From Mangifera indica (Eukaryota > Streptophyta > Magnoliopsida > Sapindales > Anacardiaceae), in assembly GCF_011075055.1 (NCBI RefSeq), contig NC_058147.1:14012001-14076000 (forward strand): DNA of 64,000 bases, in the 5' to 3' direction. Made by a program: the position numbers and the translations under genes. The notes below the pieces were generated by a model. That model was not told where the DNA came from. It searched no databases and saw only the letters and a list, made by a program, of their open reading frames with translations. Positions 1 through 13,203 of this stretch are shown one piece after another; positions within the stretch are counted from its first letter, which is position 1; the number at the start of each line of letters is the position of its first letter.

Positions 1-994
1 AATCAACCACTATATGTGTGTGACCTATAAACTCTTTATCAAACTAACAGTGTCTAAATTTGGATTGAATTTAGACATAAACCATGATTGGTCTCTAGTA
101 AAGCATCATGATTACCTAGACAATAAAATGTTATTAGACATCTTTTAAGCTTTTACAACATCACAGTTACGCATAATTCAATTCTTTCGTTAACCAATAT
201 CTTTCTAGGCTGAGACATAAAAATATGTCTATCTTAGTAGTTTCTTGATATAAACTGATACACATCAACGACTAACATGGATTAGGTAATAACGTTTTCC
301 CACTGTGGCCAGATTCAAACTATCATGGATGTTATTTAGTATTCTCATATAAGTATCTTATCTTGTGCTCAAAAGTGATGAATCTTTTATTGATCAACCA
401 TAGCTTTAATGTATTTCACAACATGGCTGATTACTTCTTTTATGGTAACCCTATTATGGTTGAACATTAGATAGTGTCAAACCATATTGATCTTTACATG
501 AGACGGTTTGACGATCTAAAGTCAATGGATCACATGTACCCATAGTATTTAGAGGATTTATTCTATAGATACTAGAGTAACCATCCATATAGATACCCTC
601 TAGTCGAGTAAGTGTAATGAACATATCTATAAGTTGTACCCATATGTTACACCAAGTTGTTTACAACAGTTTCGACACATAAGAATTGTCCCCACTTTCG
701 GTAAGGTCACTCAAAACTGTGATAATGTCATCATCATTACACTTGCCCTTGCTTATTGTAATGTTGGGATTACGAACATTTATATAATGGACATTAAAAG
801 TGTACATAGGGTTACCACGATTAGTCATTTGATACCCTTGTCACTATTCTAGCATTCTAAGGGCATGTTATTCGTACGATCATATAAATAGATAACATAC
901 AAATTGAATAACGATAAATCTTTTATTAATTATTAATATAAAATTAAATTCACAAATGCCAAATTCAATTGGCTTTAGGGCACCTACCCTAACA
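1..994 (-). mobile_element. Ty1/copia LTR, family B, copy 1 (incomplete at window edge)
   Basis: The block aligns by eye, in the same orientation, with pieces of 28.7-34.3 kb and, in reverse complement, with 61.05-62.02 kb, so it is one of three copies of one LTR. Read on the minus strand it starts with TGTTAGGGTAGGTGCCC at 994, the usual start of plant copia LTRs. The sequence to the right of 994 is not a polypurine tract, so this is either the 5' LTR of a minus-strand element running off the left edge or a solo LTR. It has no insertion at the CTATC site (229-233), where copy 2 carries a 3.2-kb insert. The small ORF at 634-852 here has no ATG and is not a gene. Confidence 0.75.
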
Positions 995-1544
995 ACTTTA
1001 TCATGGATAAAGTTACTTCAAGGATTGTTGGGGATCAAGAAATGGTTTTTTGATCAACAACTAGCATAGATATGAAGGCTAATTAACAATTAAAATGTCT
1101 TATTTTATTGATTATAAGGCTTGGATTAAGAATAATTCAGAAGTTGGTCCTAGTAATATTTGAAATGTTTGGATTTCATGTATATAACTTGTTATATTAA
1201 AAGTGTTTTTTGTATTGAACTCTATTGCATTATAAATAAATATTGAATCCATTATTCTCTGTTTAATTTATTCAATAATTGTTACATTATTTTATAGGAA
1301 TTCTAAGATTGGTAGAATTTAATATAATATAATCTAGAATTAACATTTGCACAATTGGATTAAATTTTAAAATATCGAGCATTTGAATCATAGAAGATGA
1401 TTGAGAATATAATGAACTTTTGATTCTTTGCTTTTTGTAAGATATTTTTAATTTTAATGCACAATTGTGACAATAGATATGTATATATATATATACATTC
1501 ATAGTTGATGTTGTGTTTAATATGTCTCTATAGTCTTACAAACA
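995..1544. other. No gene; flank or decayed 5' part of copia A
   Basis: AT-rich sequence between the copia-B LTR and the copia-A gag start. I see no convincing LTR or primer-binding site for the downstream element. A short (AT)n run lies near 1,475-1,497. Confidence 0.5.
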
Positions 1545-4500
1545 ATGGTTTTGAAAAATATTGTTGCTAATTTGAATAAAGGGAAGAAATTGAATGGTAA
1601 TAATTATGATATCTGACATTCGAGAATGCATTATATCCTTGATGAATAAGAAGCCTTAGAGGTCATGAACTAAAGAATGCAAGAGCCTAAGTTGGCTTAG
1701 GGGCAATATCTTAATAATATCTAGCATAAGCGTGATATGGACTCGATTGCTGGAGGAATTCTAATCAACTCCATGAATGATGACATAACTTATAAGTATG
1801 AGCAATATGAGACTACACATGCCATATGAGAGGCATTAAAGGAAAAGTTTGGAGAAAACACTATCTCCAAACTTAGGCGATTAACTATCAAATTCGATAT
1901 TTATAAAAAGATCCTTTAACAAATCAATGAAGCAGTATCTGAGGGAAATATCGAATATAATAATAGAGCTTAAAAAGGTTGGACATAACTTGACCAATAA
2001 GCAATAAGCATATGAAGTTATACAATCTCTCCTTGACAATTGAGAGCACATGAAAGTCAACATAACCTATAATGAGAATATCAGGACTTTTTTAAACATT
2101 TCTCACCACCTTAAGCTAGAAAATGAATGCCTAGAGGTTGCTAGACCGAGTACTTATGCATATGTTACTGAGTCTAATTTAAGAAATTTTCTAGCTTTTA
2201 AACAAAAGTGGCATAAGTTAAGAAAATGGAAGGAGATCATTCAAAGACTAATAAATAAGAACAAGTAATTCAAGCGTAAAAGAGTTAAGCACTCTAGAAA
2301 GAGAGATAAGACCAAATTGACCTGTTATAACTATGGCGAGAAAGGCCATTTCGCCTATGAGTGCACGGAGTCAAAAAATGTATTGTCTTACCCTAGCTCA
2401 AATTATAAGATTTACATTTATAGTACTATTTGTGGACTTAGGAGCCATAGACCATGTAGCTTATGACAGGGGAGCTTTTGTGGAGTTTCGTCAGATATTG
2501 AGGAAAACTCGATGGATTTATATAAACAATATTACAAAAGTTAAAGTGAAAGAAATAGGCATATGCAAATTAGTTTTGTGTAGTGGTCAAATCTTATACC
2601 TGCATGAAGTCCTATATATTCTAGAAATTCAATGAAATTTGGTCTTTGTGCTTATTCTTATAAAGTTAGGATATAATTTACATTTCTCTAAAAACTCTGT
2701 TAAATCTATTTTGGTACTATGTTTTATGGATTTGGATTTATTTACCTACATGAAGTCCTATATACTCTAGAAATTCAATGAAAGTTGGTCTTTGTGCTTA
2801 TTCTTATTAAGTTAGAGTATAATTTACATTTCTCTCAAAACTTTGTTAAAATCTATTTTACTACTATGTTTTTTGGATTTGGATTTATTTTGAATGATTT
2901 ATGATGCTAGATATCTTATTCTATGATTATGACAATTTTGTTATTTTTTTGTTCTTTACAACTCTTATTAGTATAGATGTAGATGTAAATATATGACATG
3001 CTAGATTAAGGCACAATAACTAAGATAGAATGAATAAATTGGCCCATGAAGGTTTGTTAAGACTTATCACAAAATTAGACTTGTCTGTTTGTAAGCAATG
3101 CCTAATAGGGAAAACTACAAGAAAACCATTTGACAAAGTTGTTACAGTTGAGTTTCCTTTGCAACTTGTGCACTCAGATATTTATGATCCTATGAATGTC
3201 AAAGCAAGGCATGGTGTTTTATATTTCATTACTTTCATAGATGATTATACATGATTTGGTCACTTTTGTTTGATCTCTCATAAGTCAGAAGCAATAAATT
3301 GTTTCAGATATTATATAAATGAGGTTGAGAATTGATTAGATAAAAGAATTAAAGCTTTGAGAATTGATCAAGGTCGTAAATATTTATCTATGGAATTCAA
3401 GGAATTATGTAGTGAAAAAAAAATAATGAGGTAACTAACAATTCCAAGAACTTTGCAACAAAATGGTATAACAAAAAAGAGAAATTGAACTCTAATAGAA
3501 ATGGTTAGCTCAATGATTGCATAAATAGATCTTCTGCTATCATTTTAGAGAGATGTATTGTTAACAATGACACATGTACTTAACCAAGTGTCTACCAAAT
3601 CAGTTACTTTCACTCCCTATGAGTTATGGATAAGAAGAAAGCCTGATTTAAACCTATTGCAACCTTACAGGTCAGCAACATATATCCATGACTCTTTCTA
3701 TAAGTTTGGCAAATTACGACGAGAGAAAAGAAATGTGTCTTTATAAGACACTCTAAACACTCTAAAGGGTATATGCTTATTAGGGAGGATTCTGATAGAA
3801 AAGTCATTGAAATTGAATTTAAAGATGTTACATTTATAAAAAACGATTTTTCTAATAGAGGTGACACTGATAAAAATCTTCATATATATGATACAAAAAA
3901 GGAATTTAGAGAAGGTAAGTCTCAATGACCATTAGTTGAATCCCAAGAGATAATACCTTTACCTGTTCTCAATAATGGAGAAATGAGAAGTTGTCTTATC
4001 CATCTCAACCTAGTGGGAACAATGAAACTAAGTTCCAACCTATTTTATATAGTGGGAGTGAAAATCCTCAATTGCGAAGAAGCAAATGTCCAAAAGTATC
4101 CAAATAACATTTTGAAATTGAAAACGAAGTTTTAATAATTGCTTCTCAAGAAGATGAAGAACCCAAAAATATCAAAGAAGTTATTTCATCCCCTAATAAG
4201 AAAAGATGACAAGAAATATTCGAAGAATAAATTAAATTCATGGAAATAAACCAAGTCTGGAGTTTGGTAGACATACCGTTGGATCAAAAACCCATTGGGA
4301 ACAAGTGGAATCTCAAAATTAAACATAAGATGGATGACTTAATAGATAAATACAAAGTTTGCCTTATGGTGAAAGGTTATACCCAACAAGAACGTATAGA
4401 CTATGAAGAAACCTTTTTTTCTATTATAAGATTTAATTCGATTTGTTTAATTTCAACTATAGTAGCACATTTTGATTTAGACTTGCATCAAATGGATGTC

Positions 4501-5330
4501 AAGACAACTTTTCTTAATGAAGAGCTTAATGAAGAAATTTACATAGAACAACTTGTAGGCTTTGTAGTAAAAGGCTAGAAGTGCAAAGTATGCAAGCTCT
4601 AGAGCTTAATATATAGCCTAAAATAGTCATCAAGACAATGTTACTTATATTCCATAAGGTTATAATGTCTTATGATTTTAAAATGATAGAACAAGACCAT
4701 TATGTTTATGTAAAAAAGTCTGATGATAAGTTTGCAATTCTATCTTTTTATGTATATGACATGTTGATAATTAGGAATAACTTGGAGTATGTGATGACCA
4801 TCAAGAGTTAGTTATCTAAAAATTTTGACATGAAGGACATGGATGAAGCAGACCATGTTTTAGGTATTAAAATCAAGAGAGATCATTCCAAGAAACTTTT
4901 AGCCCTATCACAAAAGCATTATATCCAAAAGATTTTACAACAATTTGATATGGCAAACTACAGACTCGTAGATAATCCTGTACCAAAAGGAAAATTGGTT
5001 AGCCAAGAAATATGTCCTAAGACTTAAGATAAGAGGGAAAAAAATATCCTCGGTACCTTATTTGAATGTAGTAAAAAGCCTGATGTATGTTATGATATGT
5101 ATGCACCTCAACATTTGCTTTGTTGTCTGGTTGGTTAGTTAATATCAATTACACCCATGAAGGGAGCACTAAAAGGTTGTTAAGAGGGTACTAAAATATT
5201 TACAAGGCACTATAGATTACTCTTTATGCTATCAAAGATCAGATTTGCATATTATTAGCTATTCAAATGCTAACATGACTAGAAAAACAGCTAAGTTTAA
5301 ATTAAAAATTTTGAGTAAAAGATGAAGACT
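1545..5330 (+). pseudogene. Decayed Ty1/copia polyprotein (family A): gag, integrase, RT, RNase H remnants
   Basis: Similarity appears in copia order. A gag-like start with ATG at 1545 (MVLKNIVANLNKGKKLNG) is followed by gag helices to about 2,268. A zinc knuckle at 2,323-2,364 reads CYNYGEKGHFAYEC, so the second Cys of CX2CX4HX4C is Tyr (TAT). The GAG-pre-integrase/integrase start lies at 3,030-3,254 (HEGLL, CKQCLIGKTTRKPF, LVHSDI, FIDDYT). RT begins at 4,240-4,578 (WSLVDIP, NKWNLKIK, LHQMDVKTTFLNE), and RT end plus connection lies at 4,740-5,027 (DEADHVLGIKIKRD). A weak RNase H trace continues to about 5,330. The YVDD position reads YDMLII with stops around it. Many in-frame stops and frameshifts make it non-coding. 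No LTR pair was found for it. Confidence 0.85.
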
Positions 5331-7068
5331 TATATATTATATATGTCCATTGACCGACTTTTGTCAATCATATAAGAGATTTTACTTGATCATTGATATG
5401 GAGGGATTAAAACAAACTAGTATTATCAAGTAAATCTAAGGTACAATAAGACTAACATTTTATTATATAATTTTATTTAGGTTAAAGTAGCTATGTTATT
5501 CTTAATAGATGCATAATAAATAACTCCTAAGTGTAGGTTGCCTATTAGGTCACACAACACATTTGTTAGTATGAAATGTATCGTTAAGTGAGATTTCTGT
5601 GTATGAGTTTTTTGGGTATAGATCAAGCATCATGTATGAGTGGAAGATATTGGGCTTGGTCTAGCCATGATAAGTTGACCTAACCCATGCCCAATAAGAT
5701 ATGGATTTATGATGCTGCCCATGGTAGTTAAAGGCATAATTACTATACTACCCATGACAGTTACGAAAGCAATTATCATTATTTAAAAAAACATTGCCAC
5801 ATAATATGCAAAAACTCACGCCTTCCTTTTAGAAGAAAATACATAATGATAAAATGCATAGAAAAACACAAAGAATGTTATGGAATTATTTTAGAAGGCT
5901 TCAGATCATCAATTAGTTGGCATCATCATCAAGCACACACAAAATTGTAATTGGATACGCATAATTTTTTATCCTGTATATTTATTCCAACACCCTTTTT
6001 TTCTATGCAACTAGTAAGAATCAAAATCTCTTGGTAAATGGCTAGGAAATGACATTAGAGTAACACTAAAAATAAGGGAGCCTTTTTCTATAGGTAAACC
6101 TCTAGTTTCTATTATGTTAACGAAATGAGTCCCTTCATTCTTTATAGAGCTAAGTATTGTTATTGAACCTATTAATATTCCAAAATAGGTAAAGAAATAT
6201 GAAGCTTTTCATTTCTCAAATAGTGGAAAACTAATCGAGCCTTGTAAAAGATGAATTTCCATTGCATGTCATAGAAAGAATTCTAGATAAAACTTTCATT
6301 TACAAGCACATTCCTTTAATGGATGGATTCTTGATATATTGAAATCAAAATGCAACTGGTCAACCTCTATAGATTTGCACATTTCACACCTCTTTTGTTA
6401 TTTACTCTTACCTAATCATGCCTATCAGGTTAAATAATGCAAGACGAAAATTGCTAGAAGCACTACCGTCATCGCCACCATGAAAGGTGACTTTTGAATT
6501 GCACCCAAAAATAGTCACTCCCATCTTAACAATTTCATATACTTGGTATTAACTAAGCCAAACTAGCACCATAATGATTGGTTTTAATAAGCTTTTCATG
6601 ATACTTAAGCTCACCTTTTATTAGCAAACTGCAACCGTTGACAGTAATGACTTATGCAATAAAAGGCATTACAAAAAAAGTTAAAATTATGTGAGCACGT
6701 TAAAAGCTTAGTGACTATCATCACAGAAAATAAAGTTCCATCTCAAGATCTTCTAATGTCATCATTGAAGTCTGCAAGTGGAAGTTCAAAGGTTGACAAC
6801 TAGGAAAACAAGGAAACAAGGAGAAGAAAGCAAAATATTAAAGTTTTAAAGTAATAACATATATCACAAAAGGCAATTTCATCATTTTAACGTTACTATA
6901 AGGGTATAAGTATATAAACTCAGCACTTAATTAATCGTTAAACTTCGAAAGTCAGTAATTGAGGGTGTTTTCATCTTTTCCTTAATTTTTCCCAAAAATA
7001 TAACATAATTTATGAATAGAACATAATGTGCCAAAACAAACAATTTTTGGTAAACCATTGATAACAAA
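5331..7068. other. No recognisable gene
   Basis: AT-rich sequence between copia A and the left MULE boundary. It may contain copia-A 3' LTR sequence, but I could not find a matching 5' LTR. No ORF of note on either strand. Confidence 0.5.
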
Positions 7069-7077
7069 TTATCGTAA

Positions 7078-7190
7078 GGGAAATTATATTAAATGGCCAA
7101 AATTAAGGGGGTCTAAGTGAAATTACTCAAAATAATCAGAGCAAAAATACTTTTTTTATGAAATGTCCAAACTGCCCCTATATATAAACC
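7078..7190 (+). repeat. MULE left terminal inverted repeat
   Basis: Terminal 17 bp pair with the right end with one mismatch. Looser similarity runs to the TATATAAACC block at about 7,180-7,190. The ATG of the Ulp1-like gene lies about 140 bp further in, so this TIR probably carried its promoter. Confidence 0.75.
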
Positions 7191-7333
7191 AAGGATTTTA
7201 CTTATTTTCCGTTTAATTTTCCCACGGTTTCATTGTGTAAATTCAAAGAATTTTTCCTTTTCCACGGTCATCCCACAGTCGTTCCATAGGCAAAGTGATT
7301 TTAGTTGATTTTTGTGTTTTTCGACAATCGAAA

Positions 7334-10300
7334 ATGGCAAAGAAGGTTAGTATATCTTCCTTACTGTTGTTTGAATGAATTTATTATTAAGATTATTGAG
7401 ATTTAAGGGAGATTTTGTGGTTTGAAATTCTAGGGTTCCAATTTTGAATAATGCATAAAATGTTTTGATTTTTGGTTGTTTTGATTGAATTTCTTGAGGG
7501 GTTTTGTATTATAGGATATGTACATTTGATTTATGTTCAAACTGGAGGCAGAAACAACGATTTTTGTGTCAGAAAAGGGGTTAAACAACTGACGCTTCTG
7601 TCCGTGGGAATAGTGGATTCCATGGTCAAGACGAATTCTCTCACGATCAGAAGAGATTGACTATGGGTTAGAGGGTGTAGTTTTTTCAAAACATTAGGGA
7701 GCTGGGGGAGAGCGGTTAGTCCATGGGGGTGTTTGTGAAATTTGCCATGAGACAATGGGTTAATGCCATGAAAACCGTGGGTTGGGGGGAAATTTACTTT
7801 TTTTTAAACTGTAGGGGCGCTAAAAGATTACAAAATTACTGAGGGGGCAAGGGATAAATATTGGGTCTACTTGTACAAGAAATTTTCTGAGGGGGTAAAT
7901 TGATATTTTTCATTTCTAAGGTTTTTCGATATGCAGTTTTCGAATTTGACACTCGAATTTTTTATTTTTGTGCTTTTTGACATATTTTACGATGTAATGA
8001 CGAAATTTCAGCTTGATATTTCGATTTTTTGTTTATAGGATATATCGATTCATATTTTTGAATTTCAATGTTTTGGGATATATTGATTCGTATTTTTCAG
8101 ATTTCTGAATGATTTTTCGATTGGTGACATTATAGGGTGTTTCAACGTATAGAGCTTGAATTTCAGTTTCATTTTTTTAATTTTCACCACTTTAAAATAT
8201 ATCGATTCGTATTTTTCAAATTTTCGAATGATTTTTTGATTATTGACATTCAAAGGTATTTCAACGTATAGAATTTGAATTTCAGTTCTATTTTTCCAAT
8301 TTTTGTCGTTTTAAGAAATATCGACTCGTATTTTTAGATTTCTGAACGAATTTTCGATTGTTAACATTTTAGGGTATTTCAACATATAGAATTTAAATTT
8401 CAATTCCCTTTTTTTTATTTTTGTCGTTCTAGGATATATCAATTTGTATTTTCAGATTTTCGAACGATTTTTTGATTATTGACAATTTTAGGGTATTTCA
8501 ACATATAGAGTTCGAATTTCAACTTGGTTTTTTTTATTTTCGTCTTTTTAGGATAGATCGACTTGTATTTTCAGATTTTTGAACGATTTTTCAATTATTG
8601 ACATTTTAGGGTATTTCAACATATAAAGTTCGAATTTCAGTTTGGTTTTTTCAGTTTTCGCCATTTTTTGATAGATCGACCCATTTTTTCATATTTCTAA
8701 ATAATTTTTTGATTGTTGACATTCTAAGGTATTTCAACGTATAAAATTCAAATTTCAGCTTCATTTTTTTTATTTTTGCCATTTTAGGATAAATCGACTC
8801 ATATTTTCAGATTTTTGAATGATTTTTTGATTATTAACATTCTAGGGTATTTTAATGTATAGAATTGAATTTCAATTTCATTTTTTCAATTTTCACCTTT
8901 TTAAGATAGATCGACGCCTGTTTTCAAATTTCTTAATGATTTTCGATTGTTGACATTCTAGGGTATTTCAATGTATAGAATTCAAATTTCAATTCTATTT
9001 TTTTTTATTTCCACCTTTTAGAATAGATCAACTCGTATTTTCAGATTTCTTAACAAGTTTTTTATTATTGACATTCTAGGGTATTTCAAAATATGAAATT
9101 TAAATTTCAGTTTCGTTTTTTTGATTTCCACCATTTTAGGATAGATTGATTTATATTATCAAATTTCTTAAAGATTTTTTGATTATTGACATTTTAGGGT
9201 ATTTCAACGTATAGAATTTGAATTTTAGTTTCGTTTTTTCAATTTTTTCCCTTTTTGTTTTGATTATTTTTCTATTTTTTTTCTTTCTATGTTTTTTTTA
9301 TTTGTCATTTCTACATTTGTTTACATATCTGTTTTTTATGAATATCTTATGAATTTTTAAAATTTTTTGCAGTTTTAGGTATTCTTTCGTCAATCCGAAA
9401 CCAAATTTTTTGCAGTATTAGTTTATGCATTTCTCCTACGACAGTTACATTAGCTCTCCATCAAAGATGAGTCATGGTTTAGGGCTAACGAGGTTGACGT
9501 GAGATTTAACCCGTTTGAGTTTTCTTTGATGACAGGGCTATCATTTAGCCGACTCACTACTCTTTCATCATATATTCCCCTTTCATTCGAATATAGGATC
9601 AAAGATACATACTTTTGGGGTTGTCCAAAGGTGCAATATCACGACATAGAGCATGTTTTTTTGGCCAAACCATAGGGGGATGACAATATTGACGTCATCA
9701 AGATAGCCTTGCTATACTGTCTTTATATGGCGTTATTAGGGAATGATTGACGAAAGAAAGTATCTATCGAATACTTACAGTTGGTTGATCATCTGGACAG
9801 GTTTAATTCCTACTCCTGGAGCGTTGTCGTGTGGCAGATGACATATGAGTCTATGTCGTAAGCAAGTGACAGAGTTTTCTCTGGGCAGATTCCTAAAATA
9901 TGTAAATATGACCTCTACGGATTTTCTTTCACATTTCAGGTAAGTTTAAATTTATTGATTGTATATATTAATTGGCAAAAATACAAATTGATTTATTTTA
10001 ATCATTAATGGTTATATTACAGTATTGGATATATGAGACACTGGACACCTTACATGATTGGGTTGATATGATTGATATTCATACGTCTTCATGGATGTTT
10101 AGGTGGCGTACACTGGACGTCCCTAGTTAGAGTCATATAGACAATATTTTCAGTGGTGACCCGGTATGTAATCATTAATTAGTTAGTTGATTGATTCATT
10201 GAATATTACAATTATTTTGAGTTATATATCTTCATGAATAGGGTGACATCACATTCCCGCTTTGTTCATCACCAATTGAGGAGGGTCTACCATGGTATGC

Positions 10301-12812
10301 AGACATCTGTAAGTACGTTGGTTTGTCGGATGAGCATTCCTCTTTATCGTTTTTAATGCCTCCTCCAACAGGAGATAGGTCTTCTTCTCTAATGCCACAT
10401 TTAGATATACCCATCGATACTCCTAGGACACTTGAGGAGCCACCTCAGCCTCCTGTTATAAATCAACCTTCATGTCCCCCTGTAGTTCAGAGCCCAATGG
10501 TCGAGATTGCAGACTTTCTTGGGGTTAAGGACTATGTAACCCATCTTGTCACAGAGGAGTATCCTTTCGAGTATCACCTAGTTTATCTATAATAGATATT
10601 GTATTGGCATACTAGGGTGCTATGATTTTACGTGAGATTTCCTATTTCTATGACGAGGTGTCTTTACAAATGACTCGATTAAGAGATGATATGCCTTCTA
10701 AGATGACTCAATTAGACAATTGTTTGACTCGTTTGGAGAAAATCATCATGCATACATGTCTAGTCCTAGTCGATCAGGTTGTTAAACATCTCATTTATTA
10801 CTTATAAAAATTGTATTTCGTTATTACTCTAACAACTAAATTGACTTCATCAGGGTATGCACGACGGTGTCAAGATGACCTCTCCCATTGACAGGTCAAT
10901 ACCATCCCATCAGCCACATAAGGTCTATATTTAATTTCATAGAAATATTTAATGTTAGATGTTGTTAATATATTTTGATTGTGTTTTATATGAGATGTCA
11001 CTGATCAAGTTATTATTACTATTACCTTAGGGTACTCGCTACAAGGGGGTATTGGTTGACCCTTCTGTTACATCACCTCTTTGATTTGAGGTATGTCACT
11101 TATCGGTGGAACTCTATTTTTTAATTATTAATTGTCATTTATTAATTCATTTATATATTCGTATAAAGTCTTCCTCATGAAAACTTTTCGATCGGACCTT
11201 CAGTTGCTATAGATCCCTTACCTGAGGTATAAAAATTATTGTAGTTATTATATTTTATATCAAATATCATTTATCATTTTGTTCTTTTCATGCGTATAAG
11301 GGACTGACATTGAGGTATTATCGATCGAGGGTTCTCCCCGAACACCTTCCCCGATCGTAGAGGTAGTGTTTTTTAAAGAAATGTCATTGATTGATTTGTC
11401 TTTTCAATTATTATGTTTATTAAACAATGTTTTATCCCCTTTTCAAGATAAGTGATTGTGGTTACTTATTGATATCCCCAGCTCCAGCAAAAGGACAGTG
11501 GACATTAGTTCACAGGAGGAGGACTTACATGGGGATGTTTCCGATGCAATCCATGTTAAGGTATATCCATTATAATTAGTGTATAAATATTCATATATAC
11601 TGTCACTGATAATTTCAAAATTATAATTTTGCAGTCTATCAAGGGGGCACACATGGTGCACTTGACCATGATACAAGATTCTCTAGCCAAACCTCCTCCG
11701 ACATACATGGAGAAAGTAATATTAATCGATTAATTCGTAATTGTTATGTAAGATGAAATAATGAATTAATAATTGTATGTACTTGCAGTTGGTTCATATA
11801 GCATACTTTTGGATCATCCGAAAGGGTCTTGTTCACACGCCTTATACAAATCCAATCAAAAGGTGGGCGAAACAATAGCTCAGGACCGTTTCGTCCTCTG
11901 CCTCAAAGCATAAGGAATCTTTCCCTAGTGGTACACCAAAGTTGCGACATCAGATGAGTATGATGTTTACTTCATCGGATCGAAGTCGAAAGACAGTTTC
12001 TTGCAGATTGCGGTAGAGTTGTGTGAGTGGTTGACCGACGATGTAAGTAGTCTATCCAATATAATTTGGTTACACATTTGAAGTTTTTTATACCATTTCA
12101 GCATGTGAATTCCTTTTTAGCTATATTACGTCGACACTAGGATGATCACCATTCCACTATTTCACAGCATTGGATGACTGCCCATACATTTTTCATAGGA
12201 CATGTTGAGATGGCCTGGAAGAGTTGGCAAACCACATCGGATAGGGAATATAAGTTTTCGAGGCTTTTCACAAGGATGGTTGAGATAGATTATACCCCAA
12301 GATTGTTTTACAAACCATGTGGGATGGTCAATAAGGTACAATATAATAGTATTTTCATTATATTTTATGTTGAATTAGTTTATAATCTACTTTAATTTGT
12401 CACTGTTTATATATTTACATTGCTATAAACTTCGACTGTGTATATTAGGTAACCGGAGTTATAGATTTTTGTGATTGATCGATTATAGTGTACGACTCTA
12501 AAGTATCATACTCAAGGAATATGAGGTCTCTTAAATGGCGGATGCAACCATACACAACATTCATACCTATATTATTAGAGGCGACGAGTTACTGGACAAC
12601 TTCTAGGCAGACTCCACGACATGATTCCCTTGTGTTACATCGAGCGACAAATGTCCCTTAGCAAGGAAAAGGCTCCAGTGACTATAGCATGTTTATATTA
12701 CATTTTTTTGAGTGTTTGGTATTGTCACGAAGTATTGATTTTCCCCGAGAGTTATCTACCTTTAAGTGTCGACGTTTAGCGTTACAGTTGTATTTCTACT
12801 GTATCGAATAGA
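7334..12812 (+). pseudogene. DUF1985 / Ulp1 (C48) protease-like gene carried by the MULE, broken
   Basis: Proposed exon 1 is ATGGCAAAGAAG at 7,334-7,345, followed by donor GTTAGT. A long first intron holds the 118-bp array. A DUF1985-like exon runs from about 9,425 to 9,940 (SWFRANEVDVRFNPFEFSLM, TGLSF, GKICKYDLYGF-like end) to a GTAAGT donor, with four in-frame stops. Further short exons lie at 10,022-10,163 and 10,242-10,592 (Pro-rich). The protease region is at about 11,790-12,041 (DEYDVYFIGSKSKDSFLQIA), 12,103-12,334 and 12,451-12,812. Ulp1 enzymes cleave SUMO conjugates with a His-Asp-Cys triad. Here the Asp region reads IIVYDS, but the usual DCG(I/V)F motif reads DYSMF, so the nucleophile Cys is Tyr, and no HW motif is visible. 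Exon ends are inferred from GT/AG sites. Confidence 0.75.
8050..9245 (+). repeat. Tandem array, about 10 copies of a ~118-bp unit
   Basis: The motif GGTATTTCAACGTATAGA recurs near 8,136, 8,254, 8,371, 8,491, 8,609, 8,726, 8,844, 8,961, 9,079 and 9,197, a mean spacing of about 118 bp. Each unit also holds a variant of GATAGATCGACTCGTATTTT and TTTTTGATTATTGACATT. The units are diverged, so the array is old. It lies in the presumed first intron of the Ulp1-like gene. Confidence 0.9.
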
Positions 12813-13203
12813 TCACGGGTGTATATTTAGTTCGCTCATTGTTTATTTATCATTTTTTAGATATTCTTATGTATATATTTATTGAATGTGCTTATATGTA
12901 TGATGTACTTTATCTATCATTATATATAAATATGTATTTGATTTCATTTTTTAAATAATCTTGTCACATAAATAATTATATGAGATTTGAGTGATGTTAT
13001 TAGCATTAAATTATGGTATTAGTAAAATACTCAAAAAACTCATTCTAACAAATATGAAATGAAGAAATTATTCACACTAAAGTTATTAAATCACATGTGA
13101 ATACAATTACACATTTGAATCAATAATGAAAATACATCGGTTACATATCACTAAAGTACAACAATGATGAATCATATAACTAACAAAAGTAAATAGAAGC
13201 TTG
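12813..13203. other. Spacer between the two convergent MULE genes
   Basis: AT-rich, no ORF. Presumably the two 3' untranslated regions and terminators of the convergent genes. Confidence 0.5.

Noticed and set aside
634..852. 72-codon ORF at the window start
   Set aside because: Starts at TTG, no known motif, and lies wholly within a copia LTR.
1..5550. LTR at 1-994 as the 5' LTR of the plus-strand copia A
   Set aside because: It is in minus orientation relative to that element and belongs to family B, shown by the copy at 28.7-34.3 kb joined to a minus-strand RT.
8050..9245. Regular spaced repeats resembling a CRISPR array
   Set aside because: Plant nuclear context, 118-bp head-to-tail units with no constant-repeat/unique-spacer pattern and no cas genes.
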